A DNA stretch of 64,000 bases from Corythucha ciliata (taxonomy: Eukaryota; Arthropoda; Insecta; Hemiptera; Tingidae), in NCBI GenBank assembly GCA_038030265.1, contig CM075939.1, forward strand, positions 25,339,253-25,403,252. Direction: 5' to 3'. Of this stretch, positions 1 to 13,298 are shown in pieces. Made by a program: the position numbers and the translations under genes. A model generated the notes under the pieces. It did no database searches, was not told the DNA's origin, and saw only the letters and a program-made list of their open reading frames with translations. Each line of letters begins with the position of its first letter. Within the stretch, counting starts at the first letter, position 1.

Positions 1-2579
<2,579 letters not shown>

Positions 2580-2583
2580 CTAG

Positions 2584-3857
2584 GTATCCTCCTTCGTTTG
2601 TGACTAGCTGGGCTTAATGGATTCGTCCGCGGAACATGCACTGTTGGAAGTCGTGTAGATTTTTGTAACGCACTTGAGTGTTGTTTTCATACTTTCAACA
2701 CCGTTTCCTAAATCCTTCACGTCCCAAAACACCGTCGCTTAACATTTATTGAAAGGTTTAAACTCGTAGTCAGTGAAAGAGGTGTAAATATGTGTGGCTG
2801 CTAGGTTTCGAAGGACACCCTTTATTGATGGATCGCTCTTTACCTGATTTGTTTAGTTTGCAGAGAAGAAAGAAATACTAACGCAGTGCACCTTTGAAAA
2901 TGACCAAATTTTTCATTTCAGAATGAATGCTCGTGCGTTCCATTCATCACCAGGACAACATCCACTTGTCCACTGTGTAATCCACTCTGTCATATTTGAC
3001 AACAAAACGGCTGGAGGACGACGACCATGGTAGCTCTAAATACAAGAAAATCTACCGCTTGAATGAACTATTCAATAGCAAAACTCAAATACATTTAGCC
3101 GTTGTAATAATTATTGTTTCAAGAAAACAAATGCCGATAACGTGTAAATATAATTTCAAATTCAAACTAACGAGCATGCAGAGCGTAGCCAGAGAGGGGG
3201 AAGCTGCCCTCTCGCAGGCTTAAAATCGAAGCCTTATGGAGGGCGGCTGCCCACTTTTATAATCTGAATTTTCGGACTAAAAATAGTCAACTTTATCCCA
3301 AAAACAGAGTGGAAACTTACAATTTATCCCTGGAATCAGGATTGTTGTTGCAAAAACTATAGTAATTCAACCATAAAAACAGACTAAACCACACTTCCGT
3401 CAGTTAACCAACAATTTTATTATAAAAAATATAATAAAAGAATGTTATACTCAAATAATTAATCAATTACCTAGTTAACCAACACTCATACACGCGCTGC
3501 GCAGGGGTCGTTGTTGCCATATTTTAGAGTGATTTTTCCGGTCACAATAAGAAAAATGGATCGAGATTTTCTGTGGTTGTACTACTTCATATGCGGAATT
3601 TCCTGGAGATTGGAACGAGTCCTTAAAAACCAGGAAAATTGGTGCAGTAATCAGTAATAAGGCGAGGAAGGTACGCCGAGTATAGTCGACGAGGGTGATT
3701 GGAGGGAGTCCACCCGTGCAATAATACAACTCCCCCTAATGTCAATCACATCTCGTCTGATATGTGTTTCACTTTTCTATGACCCTCCCCCCCCCACCAG
3801 TTTGGGGTTTACCTCAAACTCTAGAACTGGGACTTCAGTTAGAGTTGTCGGGAAAAA
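2584..3857. other. Gene-free stretch downstream of the kinase
   Basis: It probably begins with the kinase 3' UTR. Short open frames occur on both strands but lack splice-consistent extension or protein-like composition. C-rich runs (for example 3786-3797) are the only low-complexity feature. Confidence 0.4.
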
Positions 3858-4062
3858 CCAACGATATATAAAAGAACTGGATTGCTCATCACTGCTGATA
3901 AAGACCATCTGATAATAGCCATCAAATAAGCTCCCATAAAGGATGAGAGGGGTGGAGTTTCAAAATAAGTGCCATAACTTCACAAGGAGAGGGACAGGGT
4001 GATTGTTTACCAGGGGACGACCTGCCCCCTCCACGCCCCTCCAGTCATCCGTGAGCAATCCT

Positions 4063-4201
4063 GGGGGCCTATTCTCTAACTCCGAAGCAATAGCTTTTTC
4101 GAAGTCATATGTTTATTTCATTCATTTTCTTCAAACAAATTAAACAAATAGACACATGGCTGGCGAAAAAAATATCACTTCTTGTTAGAGAATAGGCCCC
4201 C
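4063..4201. mobile_element. Hairpin MITE, arm GGGCCTATTCTCTAAC
   Basis: Near-perfect inverted ends, GGGGGCCTATTCTCTAAC on the left and GTTAGAGAATAGGCCCCC on the right, about 139 bp in all, with weaker internal complementarity. It is nested in the element at 3858-4360. Relatives with the same terminal theme are at 51241-51376 and 24315-24425. Confidence 0.8.
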
Positions 4202-4202
4202 T

Positions 4203-4342
4203 GGGGTTCAACCATGAGCTAAGAGCTAACGTTAAGAAATTAACGCAAGCGGTAACTAAGGAAGCTCTATCACAAATAATGTTATAACGCCATAGATACC
4301 GCGTTTTGACGGTATTTTTACGCTAGCTCATGGTTGACCCCC
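4203..4342. mobile_element. TIR MITE with ends GGGGTTCAACCATGAGCT, copy 1
   Basis: The inverted ends read GGGGTTCAACCATGAGCT and AGCTCATGGTTGACCCC. The interior carries the motifs ACGCAAGCGGTAACTAAGG and CCATAGATACCGCGTTTTG. Two more copies follow at 4482-4592 and 4609-4733. It abuts the hairpin element ending at 4201. Confidence 0.8.
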
Positions 4343-4481
4343 AGGTTTATATATCGTTGGGAAAAACTCACTTAAGGTGGTTGCTATGGCGAGATAGTAT
4401 TATTTCTGATGTAGCGTCCTTGGATACTGTTTGCGGGATTTTTTTCCCGAAAACTCTAACTAGGGCCCATGCTAGGCCCCA

Positions 4482-4733
4482 GGGGGTCAACCATGAGCTA
4501 GCGTTAAAAAATTAACGCAAGCGGTAACTAAGGACGCTCTATCTCAAATTATGTTATAACGCCATAGATACCGCGTTTTGACGGTATTTTTACATTTGGG
4601 GCTGCTATGGGGGTCAACCATGAGCTAGCGTTAAAAAATTAACGCAAGCGGTAACTAAGGACGCTCTATCAAAAATAATGTTATAACGCCATAGATACCG
4701 CATTTTGACGGTATTTTTACGCTAGCTCATGGT
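4482..4733. repeat. Two further tandem copies of the GGGGTCAACCATGAGCT MITE
   Basis: Copy 2 (4482-about 4592) has lost its right inverted end and runs into unrelated sequence. Copy 3 (4609-4733) ends in GCTAGCTCATGGT, also truncated. Both share the internal GTAACTAAGGACGCTCTATC block with copy 1. Between copies 1 and 2, 4361-4481 carries a diverged relative of 5270-5360: both have the GTTGCTATGGCG motif and a CCTTGGAT block followed by a run of T. Confidence 0.75.
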
Positions 4734-4739
4734 GTCCGC

Positions 4740-7300
4740 GGTTAGCGACACAGTTTTTGATCTTGTCGAACCCAAAAATACGACTACACCCCCCCCCCCG
4801 GCAAGTAGTTGACATCTATAATTCAGATGCCCCCAAGTATTCTCGCAAACGGAGGTCGTTCTCCCGAACTGCAATCAGAGCCGGATCAATGGCGATACGC
4901 CAAGAATATTGACCATGTTGATGATAATGCATGCACGCTCATTTTTGGACAAACAAATGGCGCTGGCTGCCACTTTAGTGGTCCTATGACGGAAGCCCGC
5001 TGCATAGGTCTCAAAATTGACCTATGTTCGAGGCACTCATGAAAACGTGTCCGGGTCAAATCGAAACACCAAAAAAGTTCCCTAAACATTTTTCTTGTTG
5101 GAGGGGGGATACTCTTCTATGTCGTCCCTTCGTGATTTAGGGGGAAGGGGTGCACGTCTCACAGCCTTCCACTCATTCAGTATCCCTCTGTATCCTTTAG
5201 GTAGCGACAAAATGGGTCTCACAATAGCAAACCTCGAGCAATGAAATTGGTTTCCAAAGAGGCCGCAAGTGTGGGTTGCTATGGCGGGATAATGTTATTT
5301 CTTAATTCTTATTCGGAGTCCTTGGATCCCGCTTGCGGCATTTTTTCCCGACTGTTCGGAATAAGGCCATATAAATTCCAATTTCGCATTATACAACATA
5401 TATGTAAATATTATATTTTATGTTTGTAGATTATTTTTCGTCTTCCTAAACTGTAGATTTCGCTTCTGACATAGACTGTTAGGCTTTCATAATGATAGTA
5501 TTGTAGTAAAACCTCAGAAATTCACTGATTGCCACAGAAACCAGTCCATGGTGCAAACCTCTGAATTTTACCACCTCCTCGTCCTCTTCAGCGCTGAAGA
5601 TGGGGAAATGCCGAAACCGGTTCGTCATGGACGATCACCATCAAGGAAGTAACTGCTTAAGACATTGCGGTGTGCACCGGATTTTGCACACTAAATAACC
5701 ATTTTCTAGGGACTGACTCACAACGTAATCAATTTCTCGGATTTTTCTCGCTATTCACCAATTTGGCAGATTTGTGTGAAATCGTTACTGCGGGTCGGCC
5801 CGCAACTTAACAACCAATTTCTCGGATTCACTAAAAATCAAATTTCGCCCATCAATAAATAATCCAGTCAAATGGTGGTCAGAATAGCACTGAAGTGGAA
5901 AAAAATGGAAACCTTGGAATTCCTTTTGATTGTTATGTTTTTTGGGGTGCTGAATCCGAACTTTTCCAACAAAATTTCCTGTTGCGTTTTGAGATATCGT
6001 CGAAAAAAGGTGAAATTTTGATACTTTTTCCCATATACTTTTCAATGATAACTTCGTGAGAGTGTGACTGACGTGAAAACATCCTATATGTATACACATT
6101 TAAAATACATAGAATTCCCTTCAAATCGTAATCCAAACGGATTTTTTCAGACCATCCGTTTTTAAAATACAGCCCTCCGGAAAATGACTATTTTTCTTGG
6201 CAATTGAAAAGTTATAGAGTTCAGAGTAGGGATGTTCGGATGTCAACCGCAGGTGGAGAAGTTAACCAACCAAAATGCCGTCATCAACGCTCGCAGATAT
6301 CCTGATACGGGCTGGTTTTCACGAAAAAAGTGCTAAAAACCACAAAAAGCTAAAAAATGTCGCAGTTTTTCTATACTTTAAAAGTGATCCCGAAGTTTTT
6401 CGAGGCCAAAAATTTGTACACGTCATACTTACACCACACGTGGATAACGTTTTGCGTACTTAGTATTTACTAACTTTTCTCCAGTCCACACCACAGATGA
6501 GGACAGGGCCTCCTCCACCTCTATCACCTCACCTCGCCCAGAAGGCAGCGCGCAAGCGCTCTGAGGTCCTTTTTGCATTTCATCGAATCACTAGCCATAA
6601 ATGGTGATCTGGTGCATTCTCTAGTGAAGCTGCCAAAGGACTGATGCTATATATGCCCCTGTTAACGAGTAGACCTTTTATGGTGACGCCTGAAGTGATA
6701 GCGATCGAAACACATCGAAAAATGACCCAAAACTCTCCTTTTCTGCCACGACTTTCCGAGGCGCTTTTCTGAACCGGATTTCAACAAAATTGGCGATAAA
6801 AAGACAATTTGGCAGATTATTCACACCCTTACAAATCATTTCGTAGCCTCTGGTCATTCAATGAAGGAATTCGGCATGTTCGGCTCTTACAAAACTTTCG
6901 CAGGACTGAGTTTTATTAAAACCGGAATTTCCCAGGCTTGTTAATTCAAAAAACCGGGATTTGGCTCGATAATTCAAAAAACCGGGATTTGGCTCGATCA
7001 GAAACCAAATTTTGTGGTTTTGGATTACTCCCAACGACAATTCGTAAGGATTTTGATTTCGATTAATATTATAATGAATCAAACCATACAATTCAATACG
7101 AAATTCAATTAAACGCTACATTTTCCAATTCACGCGCAACGCACGTAAAACGTTACAATTCGACCATTTTTTGAAGGAAAAAAAATAAATAAATAAAAAA
7201 AAATACACACGCAAAATTTTGTCTTTGATGTACGAAATTGTTGGCGAAAATGTTTTTTTGGTCGCCCAGCACCGCAAAATTTGGGGTTTAACGAGCCGGT
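4740..7300. other. Gene-free stretch with minor repeats
   Basis: No supportable gene. Contents include the diverged repeat near 5270-5360, a motif resembling a hammerhead/Penelope core at 5580-5630 (listed separately), and a 27 bp direct duplication with unit CCGGGATTTGGCTCGAT at about 6944-6998. The short open frames here are typical of chance frames. Confidence 0.4.
5580..5632 (+). repeat. GCGCTGAAGATGG...CCGAAACCGGTTCGT motif, copy 1
   Basis: Contains CTGAAGATGG, then about 8 bases, then CCGAAACCGGTTCGT. The same motif is found reversed at about 41240-41305 in the centre of a long palindrome. A CTGANGA element followed by a small stem-loop and GAAAC resembles a hammerhead ribozyme core, as known for Penelope-like retroelements. 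The helix II pairing here is poor, so this is a weak call. Confidence 0.35.
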
Positions 7301-7329
7301 CTCCCAAAATTTGGTCTCCAAGCGAGCTA

Positions 7330-8400
7330 ACTCCATAAAATTTTGTTTTGAAGAAGCCAGACCTATCCGCAGCGCACTACCAGTGAAATTGGTTTTTTAA
7401 TGGGCCAACTCTGCAAAAATATGTTTTTCAAAGGAGCCAAATCCAAGAAATCGCTCTTTAGAATGACTCAACACGCAGCACCACGGAATTTTTTATTTTG
7501 AGAGTGTGATCTGTGAGGTTGGCTTTTTAAGAAGTGAAATTGCGATCCGTATAAGTACACGGTCCACAAAATTTGGACTTGAAAATAGGTCCACTACTAC
7601 AAAATTGTTGGTTAAGAGGAGCTAAATAGGTGAGATTTCACGGTTTAATGTGTTAATCCAGAGAATTAGGTTATTGAATGAGTCATGCCTCACAAAATCA
7701 ATTTTTGAATGGGTCAAAAGCGAGAAATTTTGTCTTTGATGCTGCAAAACCTGCGAGTTTCTTCTTGGGTGAACTTGTTTTGCATCAGCCGACTCCATGA
7801 AATTTCCCGTTCAATCGTCAATATCGTGAAATATGGTTTTAAGGAGCCAACTATGCATTTTTTTATTTTGTTCAGTGTGCCAGCCCCTCGAAATGGGGGT
7901 TGAGTGGGACAAACGCTGCGAAATTTTGTTTTCAGAAGGAGTCAGACTCGTGAAATTCATATTTAAAATGAGCCAACACAGTGAAATTGCTTTTACGTTT
8001 TATGAATGGACCAACAGCACAAAATGGAGTTTTTGTAGCAGGGAAAGCCACGAAATCACTCTTTTGGGGCGACCCATCTCCGCAAATAGCTTTTGAATGA
8101 GCCAAACTTAACAAAATTGTGTCAACATTGCGAAATTTTCTTTAGGAAGGAGCCAGACCCGCGACAACCCCGGGGAGTTGAATTTTTTCAACGGGCCAAC
8201 CCCGCTGCCCGCTAAAGCCGCGAAAGCTTTTTAGTGAGTCATGCTAGAGAAAATGGGGTTTTGAGTCAGTAAAACCAGTGAAATTCGGTTCTGACAGCAA
8301 TAATCCATAAAATTAGGATTTTGAGAGGGCCAAACCCGGAAAATTGATTCTTTAAGAGATTAATACGCGAAATGAGGGTTTAAAGTTGAGAAATCCTCAG
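7330..8400. repeat. Degenerate quasi-tandem array, family A
   Basis: About 1.1 kb of loosely repeated 35-45 bp units with the theme 'GAAATTNGGTTTTTGAATGAGCCAA' (degenerate). Units are recognisable by recurring 'gccaa', 'cgcgaaat' or 'cacaaaat', and 'ttttgaatgag', but no two adjacent units are identical. The same theme recurs at about 30500-30860, 40600-41140, 41360-41760 and 63420-63730. No coding frame runs through it. Confidence 0.7.
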
Positions 8401-9486
8401 ATTCTAGCCATCGGCGTAATCAACACTATGAGCTGTAGGACGTTGACTCAGGAATCATCCACACTTCAAAAAAAATAACCCAAAACAATCATTTTTGGAC
8501 TTTTAGAATTGCTAGCGGGCGGGGGATAGGGGCATCCTGGCCGGGGCCTAACTGAATTTGTTAGGGAAAATGGTGTAATAGAATGCTCTGAGTGAGGGAC
8601 TCATAAAACGCGTTTGGCTCAGATTGGAACACCTCGAAAACATTGCCCTCGAAAAACGCCCACACGTTTTTTCAAAAATGATCAAAATTCGAAAATGGAC
8701 GAAACCGCATACTCGTATCTTGGGGTTGCTCGGAAAGGGGAATCTGAAAATCGAAACGGATTTTGAATCAGACGAGCATTTACAGGTGCTCTCCCCGTGA
8801 TTCCGGCGTCTGTGCCCGCTTTCGCCCATTCTCAGGGGCCCCACGCCCCAATGGGTTTTTACGAACACGGGGATTTTGTTGAATATGAAACGGTGTGATT
8901 GCTTAGCCTTTTGGTACGTATACAATAGTTAATTCCCAACGAAGTTAGGAGAATCGGCCTTGAAAAAAAAAAAAATTATAATATTCGAGCAGGGGAAATA
9001 AAATAAAGACACGAGGTTAAAGTCGAAAAAATAAAAATAAAAATAAATAAATACACGTTAAAAAAAAAGTGCCCCAGTGACAAAAAGAAAAAGAAATTAA
9101 TCATTTCATGGAGTCAAATCTTTCCCTTTGGAACGCAATACAAGATTAGAAGAGTGAATAACGCCGACAAATTCACATTTATTTGTATCAGAGTCGTCTT
9201 AATAATAAGTTGTCGTTTGAGGGAGGGCACGAGAATACGTTACAGCCGCCACTTTACCGACTAAGAAACGAAACTTCGTTTTAAATTTAAAAAAAAAGTG
9301 TGCTCCTAGTACTGTGTACGATTCAAACAGAAATAAGCATCAACGGGAAAATTGTGCCATTCGCGAGCAATATAACTGGAGCGCTCACTTTCTGCGGCTG
9401 TCTAAAACGTTTTAAGTGAGTATTTCACAATTTTCTACTTAAAAAGGGAATACGTTCGTTTTAATGGAAACTTTTTTTTGTAGAAA
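8400..9486. other. AT-rich upstream flank of the CHK-kinase gene
   Basis: Simple A-rich and AAATA runs around 8960-9070. Otherwise no recognisable gene. The 5' UTR of the gene starting at 9487 must end here. Confidence 0.35.
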
Positions 9487-10980
9487 ATGCATCCCGACGA
9501 TAGAGTGTGGCTTGAGGCAGTCGTTAAAGAGAACGACAGAAAAAGATCCGTGGCTCGAGTGATTTCCGTTGAAGAGAAATCACTGGTGGCCGCCGGTGAC
9601 AATTATTTCAGTCAAGTGACAAAAATAGTTGTCCGTGCCGTACGAGATGACGGTGAAATTGTTACGAAGTCATTCATTTTGAAGAAACTTCCTTTGGGGG
9701 CACACACCAGGGAACATGTTCTTCAGGGAGGATATAATTTCACGGAATTCACAGTAATTCCCGCCACTATGTCCTATGTATTCATTCGACGAACCAATAA
9801 TGTTTATTGATGTAATAGAGCTACCGAGACGTCCTCACCTCTATGGAGCTTCTTTTACAAGAAAAAGAAATCACTGACGAGCCCATGTGGCCTAAATGCA
9901 TCACGTTGAGGCCCTACGACAAAATCCTATTTGAAGATCTCACAGTAAAATCTCTCGCTATACTTATGAAAACATCAGAGAGCCTTGGTCGTGAAAATTG
10001 TGTTCTGTTCCAACCAGGCTCGTGGGTACAAAATGGCGGACCGACTCAAAGGACTTGATTTGGAAGAGTGCACGCTCGTTGTTCAAAATTTAGGACTCTT
10101 TCACGCGTTGAGTCTCGTCATGAAACAGAGGGACATGCTAGCGAATATCGTGTTCGGCGAGCATGCCTTAGCGAGAAATCCGAAGGACCTTCAAATCTGG
10201 GTCGAAACGGCGTTCAAGAAACTGTTGGAGGACATGAAAAAATGGGGAGACGAATGGTGAGCTTCTTATTGGCAGGTTTAAAATGAGGATCTAACGAAAG
10301 CTTTGGTCGAGGTAGGCAGTTACCAATGAAAATGATGAAAAAAAAGCTACCAGGGTACGCAAAAGGGATCCTTAGTTTCCTTCGAGCGCCTAAAAGTGGT
10401 TTCGTCGTATTAAATCATGGAGATACGTGGACGAACAATTTGCTTTTTAAGTACAACGTTTACACGGGAAAGCCAGTGCTTATGAAGTAAGTTAAAAATT
10501 CTCGTTAAAAAATTCCCCTGGCCTATTAAACAATGTATTTCTACGTTTTCCAGATTTCTAGACTTCCAAATCGCTTTCCTCTCCACACCCATCTACGATC
10601 TCGTATATTTTCTAACAACATCACCAAATATGGAAGTTCGACGCGACCATGAAAAAAGCCTGGTCCGAATCTACTACAACTCTCTTACATTCAACATGAG
10701 GCGGTTGGGCATCACAGAGACGCCTCCCACTTTAGACAACATTGAGAATGAAATGAAACGGGCAATTTATTTTAAGTTTTATTTAATGACGACTTCTCTT
10801 GCGATGATGACAAGGAAACCTGGCGACACTTACGACGTGGAGGAAATACTCGCGGTTGATAAAGAGGCCAAAGAAAATGGTGAATCACCCCACGTGGACT
10901 GGATGGAAGACTCGGACGATTATCTTCGGACGATCCACCAATTGACTATCAAACAAGCCCTAGACGAGGGTTCTTTGTAA
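9487..10980 (+). CDS. CHK/EcKinase-like (ecdysteroid kinase-like) protein
   Basis: Member of the CHK kinase-like (EcKinase, DUF227-type) family, relatives of choline/aminoglycoside kinases that phosphorylate small molecules. Exons read 9487-9753, 9819-9944, 10018-10256, about 10301-10486 and 10554-10980, giving about 414 residues, the usual family size. Diagnostic stretches are SFILKKLP (ATP-binding lysine region), ILFEDL followed by GYKMADRLKGLDLEE, LFHALS, the catalytic-loop-like VLNHGDTWTNNLLF, and the metal-site-like FLDFQ with STPIYDLVYFL. Introns are only 44-73 bp. The junction after 10256 is the weak point: the implied 44 bp intron has no pyrimidine tract, so a slightly different splice or an indel is possible. 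A polyadenylation signal AATAAA lies at 11021. Ecdysteroid specificity is not shown; many family members have unknown or xenobiotic substrates. Confidence 0.85.
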
Positions 10981-11020
10981 TTTTCATGACTTGTTGTTCG
11001 GTAAATGGTGGTGGTTTTTA

Positions 11021-11026
11021 AATAAA
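11021..11026 (+). terminator. Polyadenylation signal AATAAA of the CHK-kinase gene
   Basis: AATAAA about 40 bp after the stop codon at 10980. Confidence 0.5.
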
Positions 11027-11234
11027 AGTTTGGCAGACTAAGAGGTTTAAGCTTCTTTCACGGTTCATCCGTGCGGGCGGAAGAGAGGTGCGTGAACCAA
11101 AAATGCAAAGAGTACAACGACGGTATTCATACAACGGTGAGCTAGAGGTTGAACCAGCTCTCCGCGTGAATAGCACCGAGGCACTTTGTAAAAAAAAAAA
11201 AAAAGCCTTAAATTTCTCCATATTTCAAGAGTAA

Positions 11235-11944
11235 GGGTCTCCACACACGGGGCCACAGACGATCACTTCGTGGCGCTTCGAAGAGGCTGTGTTGAACCAG
11301 GAGTGACTGCCTTCTCCCCACCATGGCTTGATGCCCTGAGAGGCACATGGCCAGGATAGACCTGTCATGACGTCCGGGAAGCGAGCCAACACGTGCAAGT
11401 CCTGGCTATCCCCGCCCCACTCACCGTCAGCCACGCCAGCCGGTCAAAGCTGACATGTTACCGATGTCGACCGCTTGGTGGTGGGGAATTTTACAAGAGT
11501 AATGGTGAGGAGAGGAGTGATATACGTGAAAGATTAGCTAAGGCCGTCGCCCAGGACCACGTTTGACGATGAGGAAGCGTGTCGAGAGTCACGGTGGTGA
11601 CGGTAAGCGCGGTCGGTTTAGGCGGCGGTACCTTGGGTATCTGGTTCCCCAGGGTCGGTGCCGGCGGTTGGACCATCGTTTAGCACTTCCATTGTCGTTC
11701 GACCTGACTACTTTGTGCCACCACTGTTATGTAGTTATTACTCTACTTGTCAAGTCAATAAACATCCAGAAAAAAGAAGCACCACTAGGTGTCCTCGTGT
11801 GCGGGGGTTAAAATTGAATGCGCGCCACTCAGCTTCCGCTACTTCTAGCCACTTTTTTTTTGTAGCGCTTCTAAAGTGACTCCGTGGTGCATCCCCATCA
11901 AATTTAATGTTCCGATATTAGCAGCGCCCCGTGTGCAGAGGCCC
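11235..11944. mobile_element. 710 bp TIR element with TAA target duplication
   Basis: The left end is GGGTCTCCACACACGGGGC and the right end is GCCCCGTGTGCAGAGGCCC in inverted relation, flanked on both sides by TAA (11232-11234 and 11945-11947). The interior has no transposase frame. The 3-bp TAA duplication and GG...CC ends suit a non-autonomous PIF/Harbinger-like element. Confidence 0.7.
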
Positions 11945-12114
11945 TAAAACATCCAATCATATCTCCCCTATGAACCATATGTGGTCGTCAAGACAAAATT
12001 TAAAAAATGCACCTATAATTGGTCAAATAAATTCAGTCAGAAAGAATGAAGGATGACAAATTACCAAAACTGAAGACATTCCTCGTTGCAATTTCGAACG
12101 AAAACTAAAGATCA

Positions 12115-12324
12115 ATGCGAGAAGTCATCGTCCGCACAGTTCGACCCTTCGTGGCCATCGTAGGCGTATTCCTCGTCCTCACAGCCTGGGAGGTTCTGAC
12201 GAATTCTAAAAAGGCCGACAGACTCGCCTGTCTGTTGACTTTTACACGCAAATGCCCGGAGACGACGGAGACGTCGTTCTATCAAAGAACTCTCGAGTGG
12301 CTGTGGACAATTTTAACTCAATAA
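12115..12324 (+). CDS. Possible small hydrophobic protein, 69 aa (hypothetical)
   Basis: An ATG-initiated frame of 69 residues with a basic N-terminus followed by a hydrophobic segment (FVAIVGVFLVLTAWEVL, residues 12-28) and a polar C-terminal half with two cysteines. It could be a signal-anchored or secreted peptide, or one exon of a longer gene. An AATAAA overlaps the stop codon. No family recognised. A chance frame remains quite possible. Confidence 0.25.
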   Translation: MREVIVRTVRPFVAIVGVFLVLTAWEVLTNSKKADRLACLLTFTRKCPETTETSFYQRTLEWLWTILTQ

Positions 12325-13298
12325 AAATTACGGGAAAATGTTTCGAAGCTCTAGAAGTTCATTTTTGAGGCGGTAGGCGGTGGCGTGTTGAAAGTTATAA
12401 AACCGACTAATTACCATAAAAAATTTATAGTTGCACATCTATAACTAAATCTAAATACAAAAAATCATAAATAACCAGTACAAATAAATTAGCGAATGGT
12501 ATCGTGATATTTAACCGATTTCATTCCAGCAAAAATGAAAAAGGCAGTAAGTAGCATTCCATTTTACTTTATAATTTATAGGCAGAATCTCTGATCCTAG
12601 CAAATATTTCAACTTGATAATAAAATTGTAGGGGTGGTAAATTAAAATTTGGCACGTTAAAACGAAAACAAAATTACGCAACGATTTAACCTTTGATTCA
12701 CATCAAGTATTGCTGCCTGTGATTGATTTTTCATAAGTAATTGATTTTACGTACATTTGTTTGTACACTGTTTTAATTAATACAGATATTTATAATTATT
12801 TATATAAAAAACAGGCACATGTTTCCCCCTATTATAAAGTTTTATTATTCGATTTTTAATTTTTTAAATTGTCTCTGTACATATAAAGTATACATTGAAG
12901 AAGGCTCTGAGCCATCCAGTGCTTTACAAAATAAAGACAATAGTCACTACTCAGAAAATTACATAAATATAAACAAGTGAAAAAAAGAAGAAGGTGAACA
13001 TAATTTTCGTTGTGGTCCCGTAAATTAAAACAAAAGACGATCGATAAAATGGCAAGCGTCGATGTTGGAGATAATTTTTCAAAAATAATTTATAATAAAA
13101 TACGAAAAATAAAATATTTAGGTTGAGGAAGGGGGACCGAAAAGCCTAAATTGTGAGCAATTAACTTAAAAATAATCGAAATAAGGCGGAGGAGGAATTT
13201 ATAGAGCTAGGGGGAGGGGGTGACAGGTGATGACAGATATAAATCTGGATGGGAAGAATGTAGGAGTGCGTGTGAGGGGGGGGGGGCTCGTGAATTTT
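12325..13298 (-). other. Probable 3' UTR of the Ral gene and AT-rich flank
   Basis: AT-rich sequence downstream (on the minus strand) of the Ral stop codon. A minus-strand AATAAA lies at 12841-12846, about 455 bp after the stop, and is a candidate polyadenylation signal. No other gene seen. Confidence 0.4.

Larger units (their letters stand above)
3858..4360 (+). mobile_element. Dispersed TIR element (copy 1), interrupted by a 280 bp nested insertion
   Basis: The ends CCAACGATATA and TATCGTTGG form outer inverted repeats, with inner inverted repeats GGATTGCTCA (3879) and TGAGCAATCC (4052). The same element lies uninterrupted at 36173-36395 (223 bp). Here it spans 503 bp because 4063-4342 (280 bp) is inserted near its right end; 503 minus 280 is exactly 223. 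The insert consists of two hairpin elements side by side. No coding capacity. Superfamily unknown. Confidence 0.8.

Noticed and set aside
4741..4800. C and G homopolymer runs (also at 13280, 16013, 18590, 24421, 34548 and 50430)
   Set aside because: Simple low-complexity runs scattered in the window; no associated structure.
7330..8400. Spaced repeats resembling a CRISPR array
   Set aside because: Units are highly degenerate, unit length varies, there is no constant repeat and the context is an animal genome.
9843..10286. Overlapping plus-strand frames in the CHK-kinase gene suggesting frameshifts or several genes
   Set aside because: Explained by short introns (9754-9818, 9945-10017) and one out-of-frame shadow.
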